A DNA stretch of 64,000 bases, taken from assembly GCA_002205965.3 (NCBI GenBank), contig NADL03000664.1:186001-250000 (forward strand), given 5' to 3'. Positions 11,341-22,982 of the stretch are shown in pieces (position 1 is the stretch's first letter; each line of letters begins with the position of its first letter). A model generated the notes under the pieces. That model was not told the DNA's origin. It saw only the letters and a list, made by a program, of their open reading frames with translations, and did no database searches. This DNA is from Kappaphycus alvarezii (Eukaryota > Rhodophyta > Florideophyceae > Gigartinales > Solieriaceae). Both the position numbers and the translations under genes were made by a program.

Positions 11341-11496
11341 CTCTATAGTGACGCCCCTGTATAGTGACAAACCCCTGTATAGTGACAATCCCGGCCATTA
11401 AGGAGGAACCCCCTGCCCATACGGCCTGTATAAGCACATCGGCCCCAGCCCAGTGACAACACCCCGTACAGTGACAGACCCCATATAGTGACAACA
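11341..11496. repeat. Subterminal repeats of the pogo element (TATAGTGACA motif)
   Basis: Five to six spaced copies of a CCCTGTATAGTGACA-like motif lie inside the left end (about 11343, 11359, 11378, 11450, 11467 and 11484). The right end has counterparts at about 13861 and, inverted, at about 13903-13913. Subterminal copies of the terminal motif usually act as extra transposase-binding sites; that role is inferred. Confidence 0.6.
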
Positions 11497-11740
11497 AAAA
11501 CAAGGTTTTCACTATTCGAAACCATGTTTCTACTAATTTTTAGGCAGGGGGCATCATCTCAAGAACTTTGCGCTTCACTAAGTTTCTTTTCAAACTTCGT
11601 AATCTTCATTTGCTTGACATTTCTGCGCCGGTACACGCTCACGGACGACATTTCCAGGTCTAAAATATGACGAATGTCATGCAAACGCCTAGCATTAATG
11701 GCACGGTGATTCTCATTGAGCAAAAGACTCATCTCGTGGA

Positions 11741-13250
11741 TCAAAGCCTCGCTGCCTCCTGGAAACAGCTCAAAAAGGCTTTAGCAAAAACCTTTTCTTC
11801 GTGCGGCAGATTATTCGCAGTAACTGAATCGTTTGCTACTGTCTCGGTTTCCATAGTGCAGTCCACGGCATCGGCAATTGTCGATCCCTCAGAAATAGGA
11901 CGGCTTACATCTTCGAGCGACTCTTGTATAAAGAAAGACTCTAACGCATCTAGATCTAGATCAGGCATGCAGTTTGTTCGTTTCAATGGCCCCAACTCTT
12001 CAGTAAGACCTTCCATAGTCAAAATAAACCAGTCTTGTTCTGTGTTGCGGTTCTTAACAGAATCCACTTCTTGTTGCGCATCGCTCCCTCCCGCATCGCT
12101 CCCTCCAGAATCTAGCTTTTTTAAAAAAAGGTTCCCAGCTTTTCTTGCTTCCCCCATCCGTTTATTGAAGAGCTCAACTTCACTGGCAAGTGAAGTGCCG
12201 TAAAGTGGAAGCTATGCCCTTTGTACCTTGTTTGCATGCAAATTCATTAGAAAGAGCAGTGTTCGCGATTGATACGGGGCCATAATTCCACAGCTAAGCC
12301 ACGAGGTGAGAACTGCAGTCCTAGGAACCAAATTCAAACCAAATTCCATCATTACCACAGAATTATAGACTGTTACTGCGTCAGTAAGTTAAAATTCTTT
12401 CACATAATCCTCCGACTCCATTATCTTATCAAAATACTGCAAGACATGGTCAACAAGCAGTCGTCGATATGCGGCTTTAAATGAACTCCCGACAGATGCG
12501 TCAACTGGTTGTAATACAGACGTCATGTTGGGCGGAAAAAATGATGTCTGCATATGTAAAAACTCACCATAGTTGATACTATGGGCAGAGTAATTTTCGA
12601 GAAGATGGAGCAGCTTTCGCCCTTGCCCTTCTGCGCTCTTTTTTGGAACAGACATATGCTTTTCCCAAAGAGGTTTAGTATTCTATGCGTTGGATTGCGC
12701 AAAGTAGTAAATGCCAAGCGCTGTAAGAGGATCAAAATTCTTTGGAAAACTTTTTGGCCACCATGATTTACCGATGATCACCAACGGACCTTTCGTGTTG
12801 TCCATGTAGATGGTGAGTACAGCTGTCAGTCTATCTTTGACTCTTCTGTATGACGCATTCTTATCGGTAGGGCTAATTGTTCGACTTGGAAACGACCGAA
12901 GAACACAGCAACTTCATCGCTGTTGCAAATATCTTTCAGATCAAACATAAACACCACTCTTTGTATCTTTTACCTTTCTTTTGACACTGAGACTTCGTCA
13001 AACATTCCATTCTGTGCCCGGGGTTTGAAACTAGAAAAACTGTTCCTAGCCATGAATTTGTAAACCCAGTGTTTAGTTGCTTTAAATACCTCGGGACTTT
13101 TTATCTTTGCCTCAATATCTTTCCAGAATTTTCATCTGCTGAAGTAAGTTTATCAGCGAGTTTCTTTACAATTCCATCTCGTATGTCTGATGCCAACCAG
13201 CTTCTTGACAACGATTTTCCAGAAGATAATGGTTCCTTACATTAGTTCAA
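11741..13250 (-). pseudogene. pogo/Tigger-like DDE transposase (Tc5/CENP-B type), degenerate
   Basis: Minus-strand translation, in order: a CENP-B/Tc5 HTH-like block HWVYKFMARNSFSSFKPRA (~13020-13080), NSDEVAVFFG (~12905-12935; family form NxDETxLFF, first catalytic Asp), an IIGKSWWPKSF stretch (~12750-12780), LLHLLENYSAHS (~12590-12625), FPPNMTSVLQPVDASV (~12495-12540; third Asp in QPxD) and FKAAYRRLLVDHVLQYF. The second catalytic Asp of the usual DNCPAH motif is Glu here (ENYSAH). A Ser/Gly/Asp-rich tail ORF spans 11741-12157. Frames break several times, for example near 12870 and 12660. It is unlikely to be active. Confidence 0.8.
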
Positions 13251-14577
13251 TTCTGGCTCGAACATAAGTGTTGACGTCCCGGTAAATCTTAGAAAATTCA
13301 CAAGCTTTAACTTTCTTCCTTTTTTTGTTGGCGTTTGCCTTTGCGACTGATCGCAATATCATTGATGCCCTTATCTTCCATCTGAAAATTGCTGTTCTTG
13401 ACTTGATGTCCTACTTTGCCGTAACTGTCGCAATGGTATATGGCCGTTTCATATCTGGATTCATTGCTATAGGACCTTTAGTTCCATCTTCATTATATCC
13501 GAGAAGGCGAAATACATCTTGCTTGCGTTGACAACAGTGTTTGCTCTCGCTTCTCTTTTTCCATGGTGCAGTGGGATCTGCTCCACTGTAGGCTTGGTCA
13601 ATCCAGTGCTGATAACAACTTTTGGTATCAATTAGTGAGCTGATTACGTAATTGCATTAACTGCGCAGATGATTGACGGAAGGCCTATCTGTAGACAGGC
13701 TATTGTCACACCAGTAAAGAGAAGTAGAATTGAAATGTTTTGCTCCTTCGGGAGAGGTCATTTTGCATGGGAGAGTACCTTTATTTCGTTTTTTTCTTCT
13801 TTTGATATGATAGGAACGCTACCCGTGTGAAAAGGAGGTCTCCGATACAGCGAAATCCCCTCTATAGTGACATTTAAGCCCAGAATGCCGTGACCTCTTT
13901 TTTGTCACTATACAAGGAATTTACTCTGTACTGTACTGTACTGTTAGAACAAGACTAGCAGTGCGCTATATTACCCAAAATATCTATTTTTTAACTCTTT
14001 CTCAAGTTTGGCATCTCTACAAGCGTCCTATATCTATTTTCAGCGTTATATAATAGCGCAGTGTGCTATATCCAGCTCTATTTTGGAACAATACAGAGCT
14101 CGCTATAGCACACCACGGCTCCAAATATCAAGATACTTCCAGCCAATCAGATCGAAAGCGCTATATTTCGGCCCCGACCCCTCTCCCAGAGAAGTTTCAA
14201 TTGGCGCGCAAAAATTTCGCGACAAGAGCCCCTTCCGTATTCTTTGTGCATGGCTTGATCACCAAACACTTCTTCAGCGATTTATCCGCCCTATTAGAAC
14301 ATCCTCACTACTCACAAGCCACGGAAAACACAACAACCTCTCTCAATAGGGCAAAAAGAGAACCATATTCTGCACAACACCGCACAAAACTCGCAACCAA
14401 TTATATAATACATATTGCAGCAACGTTAGACGGCAACTTCCTAAAACCAAGAACTGACTCAGCAACACTCACGACAATTCAACCACTTCATCTTTATGAA
14501 CGAAATCGATCCAACAAATGAGACTACAGCAAACGCGAACAATCAAAAGAATGACTGTCCTGCACTACAAGTAACAA

Positions 14578-14634
14578 GCAACTCGAGTAGAGTCGCTTTA
14601 CTCGGTAATGAGTAAACGCCTCTACTCGAGTTGC
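14578..14634. repeat. Imperfect 57-bp hairpin inside Harbinger element 1
   Basis: Left arm starts GCAACTCGAGTAGAG and the right arm ends CTCTACTCGAGTTGC; the inner arms TTTACTC and GAGTAAA pair as well, around a GGTAAT loop. Only two or three positions fail to pair. It lies between the left end and the Myb-like ORF. Confidence 0.6.
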
Positions 14635-14756
14635 CACTCCTGCCTTTCAACAAGCTGACTCTACACTTATTTCTGAAGACATAGACAATAATTTCCTACA
14701 GAATTGATAAGGAGCAGACTAAACCGGATATGAAGTTGTAAGAAAGCGCGAACAAA

Positions 14757-15570
14757 TAAAGGACGCGGTTTTAAGGAAAATGAAGTGCTATTTCTTGCTA
14801 AAGCTTGGATAAATCAGTCTTAAAAGGGCTTTAAGCAACACGAGCGAACTTTTTGGGAGGTATTGAGAAGATTTGTAGGAGCAAGTACCGATTGAGTGCC
14901 TCGCGGAGTCATCAAGAAGTACTTGGCAGGAGTAGCGTGGAAAAGCTAAGCACTACATTGCGGCGAAACGCGAGGTAAATTCTCTACAGACATCTGACAT
15001 TGACGACGAATTGGTAGTTTGCCTGGCGCATGAAAAGTACCGTATGAAGGCAGGGCGGAAAGAGTGAAGACAGAAGAAAAAATTATGCACCACCATTCCG
15101 ATGGCTGTCTACTGCCGAATAGTTGGACCATAGGAAAAATTTATGGGTGGTACTCCGAAGAAGAACGCGAAACCAGAAGATAAACGAAAAGATGCGGAAG
15201 TAAGCGACAAAAGGAAAGGATAGAGTTAAACAGATGACAAAGGTTCTGTTAGTAGTGGTATGGAGATACTTTCAGACGTCAAGGTGCTGAAAGGGTTCGA
15301 CGCTGCAGTATGTAGCACATTAATGGTGTCGAGCATAGAGGAAGAAAGCAGACCTATGGGAATAAAGAGGAGAAAGCCAGAAGGAAAACAGCCAATAAGT
15401 GCTTTGGATGCCAAACAAAGCCTTAGAGGAATACAAGAAGTTATTGCAGAGGAAACAGCCTAATCCAGGGAGACCAAAAAGCGCAGCGGCATAGTGCAGA
15501 GAAGCAAGAGAAATTGAGCATCTAAAACTACTGGACTCAAACTCACCAGAGTTCAAAAAAAATAAGGGCA
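14757..15570 (+). pseudogene. Harbinger-associated Myb/SANT-like DNA-binding protein, degenerate
   Basis: The first block KGRGFKENEVLFLAKAWINQ..KGFKQHERTFWEVLRRF (14757-14870) has the Trp-rich Myb/SANT pattern of Harbinger-associated DNA-binding proteins. Near 15345 the motif RPMGIKRRKPEGK matches the RPxGxK signature of the NAM-associated C-terminal domain, followed by an AREIEHLKLLDSNSPEFKK-like tail to 15570. At least two in-frame stops and several frame changes are present. In known elements this protein brings the transposase to the DNA ends. Confidence 0.65.
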
Positions 15571-16149
15571 ATCGTGCTGGAGAAAAGAAAAAACGCCAAG
15601 AAAGAAATTAGCTTCACATATCAAGGATTAAATGCTCTTGTAGTAGCATTTGACAATAAAAGGAGTCACTTGGAGTGGATTTAGCCAGATTATATCTTTG
15701 CTCACGTGTCTAAATTTCGAAAACCGCAGCATGGTCTAGACAGTCAGAAAAGCTGGCAACTTCGCGATTAACTTCGAAAGCGTGGATAAAAGAGCACATA
15801 GAGCGGGAACTTTCTTGGCTAAACTACTCCAAGGGGTTCCCTTTATTGTTTTCTACCTAAAACGATCAGCGGTGTCTACTTTCCTAAATCGCTTGAATGA
15901 AATCTTCTCTCAGTTGTTGAAGACTGACAGTGCGGTCAGTAGCTCTCACGCAAACGTTGGATATCCCATTCCAGCTCCCCATTTTCGGTCCAGTGCAAGC
16001 TAAGTACTCTCAATCTCTGTTGTTTTGTTCTGTAGAGTGGTCAAGCGCCGCGCACATTCTAACCTATATAGCTCGGTAACAAAATTCACAAAGTGGCAGT
16101 CTAAGTTTGCATCTTCTTGAAATAAACCTTATTGACTCATCCTAACCAA

Positions 16150-17438
16150 AATTTTTGCAGAATAGCATATGTTTTAAACTCAACAAGCACTTCATTTTTT
16201 CGCCAGATGTACTATTCCTTGCGCAGTACATGAAGCGTGCTTGAAGCACACCAAATGCTCTCTCCATTTTCTTCCATAGTCCTTCCTGCGCTCTAGTGTA
16301 TTGTCTTTCGCTGTCATTTGCTGGATCATAAATAGGGCTTGCTAAGATGGCCCACTGCGGTTTTATTTCGTCAACGAGAAAGTAGTTCAGTCGTTTTCAT
16401 CGGAATTCTTGTGAAGCTTGTATCCTGTGGACATTTTTGTATTATATTATCCATTCAGTATGGAGATAAATAAAGGTGATACTTTGAATAGCGTCTTGTC
16501 GTTGTTTGTTCCCCACCGCCCCGCGAACCAATGCCAAATGTATAAATATCTATCAAACCAAGCCTCAACGGCTATTGTAGCTATCTTTACCTCTGTTGAA
16601 TTGTGATACTGCCCTTTCAGCGCTGCTGGACATTTTTCCATTTTATTTTGCATCCATCCATGCACCCTAGACAGCCTATAAACCCTTGGTCTCCATATTT
16701 CTTAGATATGCTTTGCAGGTATGCATTTTTGGAGGAGATTGAGAAAGCTTTCCCCGTATAGTGCCATGATACATTGCAGAAATTTCGAAAACTAATATCT
16801 CAATGTATCTTTCGACATTCGGCACCGGTCGTCGATTTAATCAAAGGAGCGAGCAGCTCCAAGCATTTGCAGACATACTAAGACTTATATTCTGATGAAA
16901 TATCCTTTCGATCTGCTGCGTTCGGATTCTGTAACCAAATTGAAGTAAAAGTGGAATTTAGATCGTCGCGTAGTTCTGAAACAAAACTCTGGGCACTCTA
17001 AATCACTGACGAAAAAGGAGTCGAGAACAGACAGGATTTTATCCCAGGTAGTCTTCCTTCCTGTGCTTTCCTCTCTTGAAATGTTTCTCGTTCCTTGCGT
17101 TCTTCCTCTACGTGCTTTGCTCTTTTTTTTTGTTGATCTCGTTCATAAAAGCAATGGCAAGACGGCTGCAGCGCCGCCGCACGATTTCATCGGAAAAGAA
17201 ATGCTTGTGTGTCCATAGAAGATATGGAAGAAGCAAGAGAATCGTTGGAAGTAGACTCATGAGATGAGGCAACAATTGCTGCGACTGAAAGTTCTACGGT
17301 TTTGTTAAAACTATGAAAGATGTTCAATGGTTGGCCTGGAGCGAGTATTACTTTGTTTTTCATACTCGAGATACCAATTTTATCACCTACTGGTAGAGAT
17401 GCGAACTTTTGTGTGCTATGTGATGTGATACTTTGCAA
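16150..17438 (-). pseudogene. PIF/Harbinger transposase 1, degenerate
   Basis: Minus-strand landmarks: KMEKCPAALKGQYHN (~16600-16645; family form KNCPxxxKGQ), VEAWFDRYLYIWHWFAG..GTNNDKTL (~16480-16565), YFLVDEIKPQWAILASPIYD (~16330-16385) and MERAFGVLQARF (~16225-16265; the family's E-RxFGVLQxR catalytic Glu region). The first catalytic Asp region is not readable. The upstream ORF 17187-17438 is low-complexity and may be the N-terminus. Stops and frame changes are common. Confidence 0.75.
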
Positions 17439-17885
17439 TTATGCGTGCCCTATTTTAGCGCACTGGTATTCTTGCTCTCAGGGTGGTTGAATTTAGAGCA
17501 AGCACAGCAGTGGGAAAAAATATACACAGAACAAATTAAAATAGATTACAAAAATCTTCTTTTTGCAATAGCAAGCTCAGAAGTTTCTGTTGCTTTCTAA
17601 ATATATACAGGATCTCCCAGTAAGAGCTGTGTGAATAGAACCTCGTACTTACCCTAATATTGCTCTGCATTTATTTGAAGACGACAAAAAATTGAGTGCA
17701 AAATATCTAGATATCTCCAGAAGCGAGAAAAGAATGTTTCTTGCGCTTGCTCAACTTGTGCGGCTGCGACAAGCATCTCTTACTGCACAGCAGCTGCATT
17801 TTCAATGAAAAACGGGGCAAAAAAACATCGATTTCGCGGACGCCGAATAGGAACCAGAAACATTAATAGAGGTACAAGCTCATGA

Positions 17886-18955
17886 TTGAAAGAATATCTT
17901 GGTGATAATACGCTATACAGCCTTCGGTCCTTTCTGCAACCCTTTCGAATACCGCGTGCAATGTTCAAAAAAATTCACAGCGATCTAACTACACATTATC
18001 ATTTCATCATTTCATCATTTCGAAACGCAGCTGGAAAGAAAGGATACCCTCTCAAGTCAAGATCATGGCTTGTTTACGCGTGCTAGCTGCCGGACGGGCT
18101 TTCAACGATCTTGATGATGGCGCTAAAATGGATGCTGAGACTTTGAGGATCAATTTAAAGCAGTTTTGCCGATGTTTAATCGAGTTATATAGCAAATCGT
18201 TTGTAAACAGACGACCTAGTACAGCATAGTTAGATGACATTGAGTCTAAATATAATGGCAACGGGGTTTCTCGATGCGTAGGGGCAATATAACTGGTATG
18301 GAAGAACTGTCCATTTGCACCGAAAGGTAAAGATCAGAATTTTAGAGAGGACAAAATAGCTACTCTCCAGGTGGAAGCGTGGTTTGTCCATTATCTGTAT
18401 GTGTGGCACTGGTTCCCAGGTAGATATGGAACAAACAATGGCAAGACGATGCTGTCAATTTCGCCGTTGATGAAGGAAATTCTTAACGGCATGTATAGAT
18501 TTCGACTTTCATCCAACTTCCGAGTCCGTGGTTCTACTTTATCAAGGGACGTTTCATATTTTTTGGCAGATGGAATTTACCCTGACTTGCCTGTCTTTGT
18601 GAAGCCGATTCATAATCCGCGCAATGAGGAAGAAAGTCACTATGCAAAACGGAATAAAGCCCTGCGGAAAGATATAGAAAGATCCTTTGGAGTCCTACAA
18701 GCTCGCTTCTATATAATCAGATAAGAAAGCTACACGTGGTACAAAAACGATATTTTAGATGTAAGCTATGCTTGTGTGATTTTTCACAATATGCTCTTCA
18801 GGATGAATCAACGAGGAGAGTTTGCCGAGGATAACAATGAAGAAAACGAGCTGGTAGACATTTTCTCTGAGATGTACAATATGGAAGGGAAGAAAGCCGA
18901 AGTCTCAAGTAATGGAAGTGTGGATCGCAATGCAGAAATTTAGGCTGATGGTATT
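17886..18955 (+). pseudogene. PIF/Harbinger transposase 2, degenerate
   Basis: Plus-strand landmarks: FRIPRAMFKKIHSDL (~17945-17990), RVLAAGRAFNDLDDGAK (~18075-18125), KYNGNGVSRCVGAI (~18249-18290), KNCPFAPKGK (~18305), VEAWFVHYLYVWHWFPG (18372-18422), YFLADGIYPDLPVFVKPI (18557-18610) and RKDIERSFGVLQARF (18666-18710), then CVIFHNML. The Glu motif is intact, but the usual second Asp (GSxND) is GTNNGK here. In-frame TAG (18227) and TAA (18722) both sit where Gln would fit. It differs clearly from copy 1 and is in the opposite orientation. Confidence 0.75.
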
Positions 18956-21421
18956 GAGTTGTATTTGGAAACCCTGCAAGTTTGGAAACACTATATTATG
19001 TCCGCTAGTGCTTTTAAAAGCTTACGCGAGGATCTTATTCGGGGCATCAGAAGGCTTGGTTCTTATTGATATATTAGACGGCCTTTTTCGAGCGCTCAAG
19101 CCTTCTATCCATTTCTCCGTTTGAGATTGACTCCGCTGCCCAAGCCTGGATTTTTCCTTGATCGACAAGGAATAGTTTTTTCCCTTTTGGCATTTTGATT
19201 GCTCTTCTGTTGAGCGAAGAGTTGTAAAAAGTTGTGGGACTGGCGTTCGTGGGCTGGGAATATCTATGAAAAAAGTTGGAGCCTTGTAATCATCATTGCG
19301 TCTTTAGTTTTTCACGCCCCAGGTAGCCTTTTTGAAATATATTTTTAAAAAATATATTCAATTCATCTGAGTTTCTTGGAAAATAACGGCCTTTTTGTAA
19401 AAAAGATTGAGCAATTTTTCAATTAAATCTAAGTATTTTATCCCAAGTTATCTAAAAAAAGCGCTGTGTCTATAATTATTTCGCGCACTGTAGCTATTCT
19501 GCACAGAACAAGCAGCAATAGGAAACTCACCTTTTTAATATCAGTGGCCAAACCATCCTTAAAACCTCTTGTACCGCCTCCGTCAAGGACTATACGCAAA
19601 TTAATGTGCCCATGCTACTGTTGTATTTTACTTGTCAGCAAATATGTCTGCTGTATGTATACAAACGTGTGTAAACTCCAACTTTGAGTTTGGCCCTTGA
19701 AGGCGGTATTATACACCACACGCGTGCGGCGGGCTACTCGAAAATGTGCTGCTCCATAAATGCAGGATATATGGACAGCACTGATCTTGGTCAGGTGGAC
19801 TCTTCCTCCTCAGTAACCACAACACCATCCATATATTCTCAGGGCTTTCTCTTCTTACGCAAGCTTCAAGCTCGAGCACTCCTCTCTTCCTCAGCAGCTC
19901 TCTTGCACAATCTAAGTTTCCTCGATCTAAGCATACCTGGCATTGTATTCTTGTAATCGGAGCAGTCGTTGTCCAGAATTTGTAGTAGTATGTAACCCTG
20001 TTCAGAATTGGTCGCTTCCTTCGTTTGGTTCTTAATCGGGAGGAGTAATTCTTGCAAATTTCATCTTTGCGGACAGTTCCTTGATCGCACACTTTTTCTT
20101 CCTTGCCACTCTGCTTCTCTTCCGCTTTTTTTTCCAGCTTCGCTATTTTAATACCCGCAGGACGCATCTGTCGACCTGCCCCTGCGTACACTTCGCGTAA
20201 TTTCTAGATCAGAAGCGGATCTACACCCATATTCAACAATATATTCCTAGATGTCGACTTTTTCCCATTCTCTGGTGTACTTCACTTTCCCATATTCGAT
20301 CTCAAACTTCGTTGAAAGCAAGATAAAGACCCGAATTCAACTTATTTAGAAACGTGCCGCATACAGAGAACATACCTTGTTGGTCTTTTCTACCGGCAAG
20401 TTTTCGATAAAGCTCCAATGCTAGTGCTTCTATGTCCCACTAGTTACAGCTGATATTCGTTGTGCTGCAACTTTAGCCTAAAGGCTAAAAAATACTGTGT
20501 TTCCTTCGGTAGTCTTTTCCAAGGACAACGCAGCGACTCGGCTGTTCTTTTCATTCCGTGTTGTCCGCACAAACCTTTTCTTATTTCCCCCAGACGTCGC
20601 CTCCTTCTGCTTTGGCCCTTTAAGGCTCCTCGGCCCATGCTCTCGCCAACGAAAACGCTTGGGAAGTACCAAAGTTTTTCCTGCGCGCTTTTCATCCCTC
20701 TGTATTCCCATTATTACCTTCGGGGTGAACAGTAGGTTTACTGGTGCTATAACGGATCCTTTTGGACGCCTTCGCACCCTTTTTTCTAGCCCTGAAATTT
20801 GGGCAGGACGCTGAAGGGGCAAAGGGTTGAATGTTGAAAGGCATCCGCGGCAGTGCTGGAAGTCTGGGGCGTTTTTTGTTGGTACTACGTTAGAGTTATC
20901 GGCAATTGGAATCGCGCCTTCGATAATAGTTCGCCAGAAAAAACTCCTTTTTTGGCAATTACGAACGCCAGAGCAACATCAGACTCCTCAGGAAAATATT
21001 CTGCCCACCTAAACCATTAGTATTGCTTTTGCAGAGATGGTGGAGGGAATGAAGAAGTTTTTAGTGGTCGACGCTGCGCTTTCGGAGTCCATCAACGCAA
21101 ATGTGAACCCCACTGGAGTGCCGGCCCAAGAAACCGTAATCGACAAGAGCAAGAGAACCGAAATGTCTGCAACGGAGGAAGAGAAGGTTAATGAAGAAGT
21201 AATTCCCATTCATGTTTCATACCAGCTCTATAAGACTTGACTGGAGTCCAGCAAAAGCAGAAAAGTTGAAGATGGTTCTTTACTAGATGCAAAGTGTACT
21301 TGGACTCTTTTTCTAAGCGAGTCTTCCGTACCTAAATAAGATCAAGAGAAGCTGCTAACCTTTTAATTTGATCAAGAGATCAAAGGTGTATACGCGGATG
21401 TAGCGACTTGGGTTATTCAAA
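18956..21421. other. Unassigned region after Harbinger 2
   Basis: A GCGCACTG end followed by TAG near 19490 may be a terminus of a Harbinger element. Several open frames exist (19709-20191 -, 160 codons; 20478-20822 -, basic, 114 codons; 21037-21240 +, starting MVEGMKKFLVVDA) but I recognise no family. They may be remnants of a second Harbinger ORF or of an unrelated element. Confidence 0.35.
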
Positions 21422-21550
21422 CGTCCAGTCGACTGGAGACTGGATACCGAATGGGTTACTGCGGTTTCCAGTGGACTCGAGACTTGAAGTCGACTGGGTT
21501 ACTGCGATATCCAGTCGACTGGACAAACAACTGGAAATAATCGACTAGAT
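21422..21550. repeat. GTCGAC-centred palindromic satellite, array 1
   Basis: The perfect palindrome CCAGTCGACTGG occurs at 21425-21436 and 21511-21522, with degenerate copies between. TGGGTTACTGCG recurs at 21452 and 21496, giving a 44-bp period. It is the same motif family as the array at 25.69-25.96 kb. Confidence 0.8.
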
Positions 21551-22088
21551 ACTATAGAAATGACAGTGTAATTTATTGTTTGATCTTAGAAATGTTGATC
21601 TTCATATTAAGATATCTTAAGAGCTTGGTGTTGATGACGTTGATGGTTACAAAAATGAGCCATGAGGGCGGGGAACAGGCATACTATTACACTATATGAA
21701 AGGGTACATACTGCAATACGGTACTTATGATAACTGCAGGCTGCCTCGTCACCCGCTTTTACCATCACCGGAGGTAAGTCTCGCTACGAGGCAACCCAAT
21801 TTTTTGATGCTTTCGACCCACCTGTAGAAGTATATTATTAAATGGAAATCCCAACTTGAGATGCAGAGAGGGAGGGTAAATATAGGTGGGTAACGCGGGG
21901 GTTTAATACTGGAAAAACGGTTTCAAGGATGGTCAGACAACTGGTATGTCGGAGATAGTCGTACTACGGGGTTTAATGCCTAAGAAACCGACAAGACTGC
22001 TGCAGTGAGACAAGAAAATACGCGTTCTCCAGAGCGCCGTAGATCACAACCTCAAACGTCGTCCCAGACCCCTTCTAGCAGACAACCG
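21551..22088. other. Intergenic between satellite and RLE fragment
   Basis: I see no gene, RNA or repeat family here. Confidence 0.4.
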
Positions 22089-22640
22089 TCATTGTTCTGC
22101 ACCAGCCTCGCCGCGTGGCGGGCGAATATTGCTTGCCGCGTCTAAGCAATCGGAACAGCTGCACGTGCGGCGACGCCAGCGGCAATTCGTTTGGCGAAAT
22201 CCCGTGCAGCTGGATGCTACCTCTTCAGTGCGGAGAGGGGAAGAGGGATGACCCTTTCGCTCGTATAAAGTCGTTAAGTCGGGTTTCCTTACCAAGTAGG
22301 GATAGTTTAAGGGGCTTGGGAGGACAGCGCTCGAGTGATGGGAGGCGACCAGGGGTCAAGGGTGGATGGCGGTGAGGTCGAAATAATCTGTACCCCCGTG
22401 CTCTCCCAACGCCTTAATGTCCGGCCAAACAGGGTGGTCGCGTTGCGGGGCTCGAAGATCTGGTGTCGGGCGGCCTTGGAGAGGTCTGCGGCAAACAGCG
22501 TGTTGCGTGAGTAATGGCGCCAGCCGCGAGTAGGCCATACGCGCATTGTAATGCGAGGTCCCCGAAGGGGTCCATACGCATAGTGCATCACCTGTTGTGG
22601 AAAGTCGAGTCCGGTGCAGAAAGGGGATTAGCGCTCCCCA
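22089..22640 (-). mobile_element. RLE-type retroelement fragment (copy F, divergent)
   Basis: Minus-strand pieces in two frames: HYAYGPLRGPRITMRV then RHYSRNTLFAADLSKAA (zinc-knuckle side), and WPDIKALGEHGGTDYFDLTAIHPLTP (~22350-22425). The latter matches the PD...DxT pattern of the nuclease-like domain in copies B, C and D, with the HP that follows it in copy C. It belongs to a different subfamily from copies A-E. No RT domain is attached. Confidence 0.5.
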
Positions 22641-22689
22641 TGCTTGTACAAATACGTTCAGATAACTTTTGCTTGTACTGTATAAACGT

Positions 22690-22930
22690 CTCCTCTCCCC
22701 TCACCACTGATTCTTCCTCTCTGCATCCTCCTTGCCGTCCCCTAGCTATTCACCTCCCCCTCCTCCGCCTCATGCCCTCCGAGTCTACCACGTCCCCAAC
22801 AATTCCAATCCCCATCTCTTTCCCTCCCCTATTTCCCTTAATCCCTTCCTTCATCATCCACCCAACACCGCAACCACACCCCCTTCTGATTATCCTTCCT
22901 TTCCTCCCTTCGATTACCATTAATTTGAAC
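22690..22930. repeat. Pyrimidine-rich low-complexity tract
   Basis: The plus strand is dominated by C and T (CCTCC, CTTCC, TCCCC runs) over about 240 bp. ORFs here are composition artefacts. Confidence 0.6.
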
Positions 22931-22940
22931 TTCTGACAAT

Positions 22941-22981
22941 ATTAAATAGACCATAGTCCTGAAGACTATGGTCTATTTAAT
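22941..22981. repeat. Perfect 18-bp hairpin at the edge of the hAT element
   Basis: ATTAAATAGACCATAGTC (22941-22958) and its exact complement (22964-22981) flank a 5-nt loop CTGAA. It lies beside the 3' end of the hAT transposase ORF at 22983. Confidence 0.85.
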
Positions 22982-22982
22982 A

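Larger units (their letters stand above)
11328..13928 (-). mobile_element. Complete pogo/Tigger-like DNA transposon with TA target-site duplication
   Basis: The left end begins CAGAGTAAAGTCC at 11328 and the right end reads, inverted, CAGAGTAAATTCC ending at 13928. Both inverted ends continue into TATAGTGAC. A TA dinucleotide flanks each side (11326-11327 and 13929-13930), the insertion signature of the Tc1/mariner-pogo superfamily, and CAG-starting termini are usual for pogo/Tigger. Length 2,601 bp. The transposase lies on the minus strand inside. Confidence 0.85.
13959..17465. mobile_element. PIF/Harbinger-like element 1 (convergent Myb-like and transposase ORFs)
   Basis: A Myb/SANT-like ORF on the plus strand and a Harbinger transposase on the minus strand point toward each other, the usual two-gene content of PIF/Harbinger elements. 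Candidate ends are CAGTGCGCTATATTACCC at 13959 and, inverted, CAGTGCGCTAAAATAGGGC ending at 17465. The flanking trinucleotides (TAG left, GTA right) do not match, so the limits are tentative. Another CAGTGCGC end occurs at about 19495 with a TAG flank. Confidence 0.5.
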
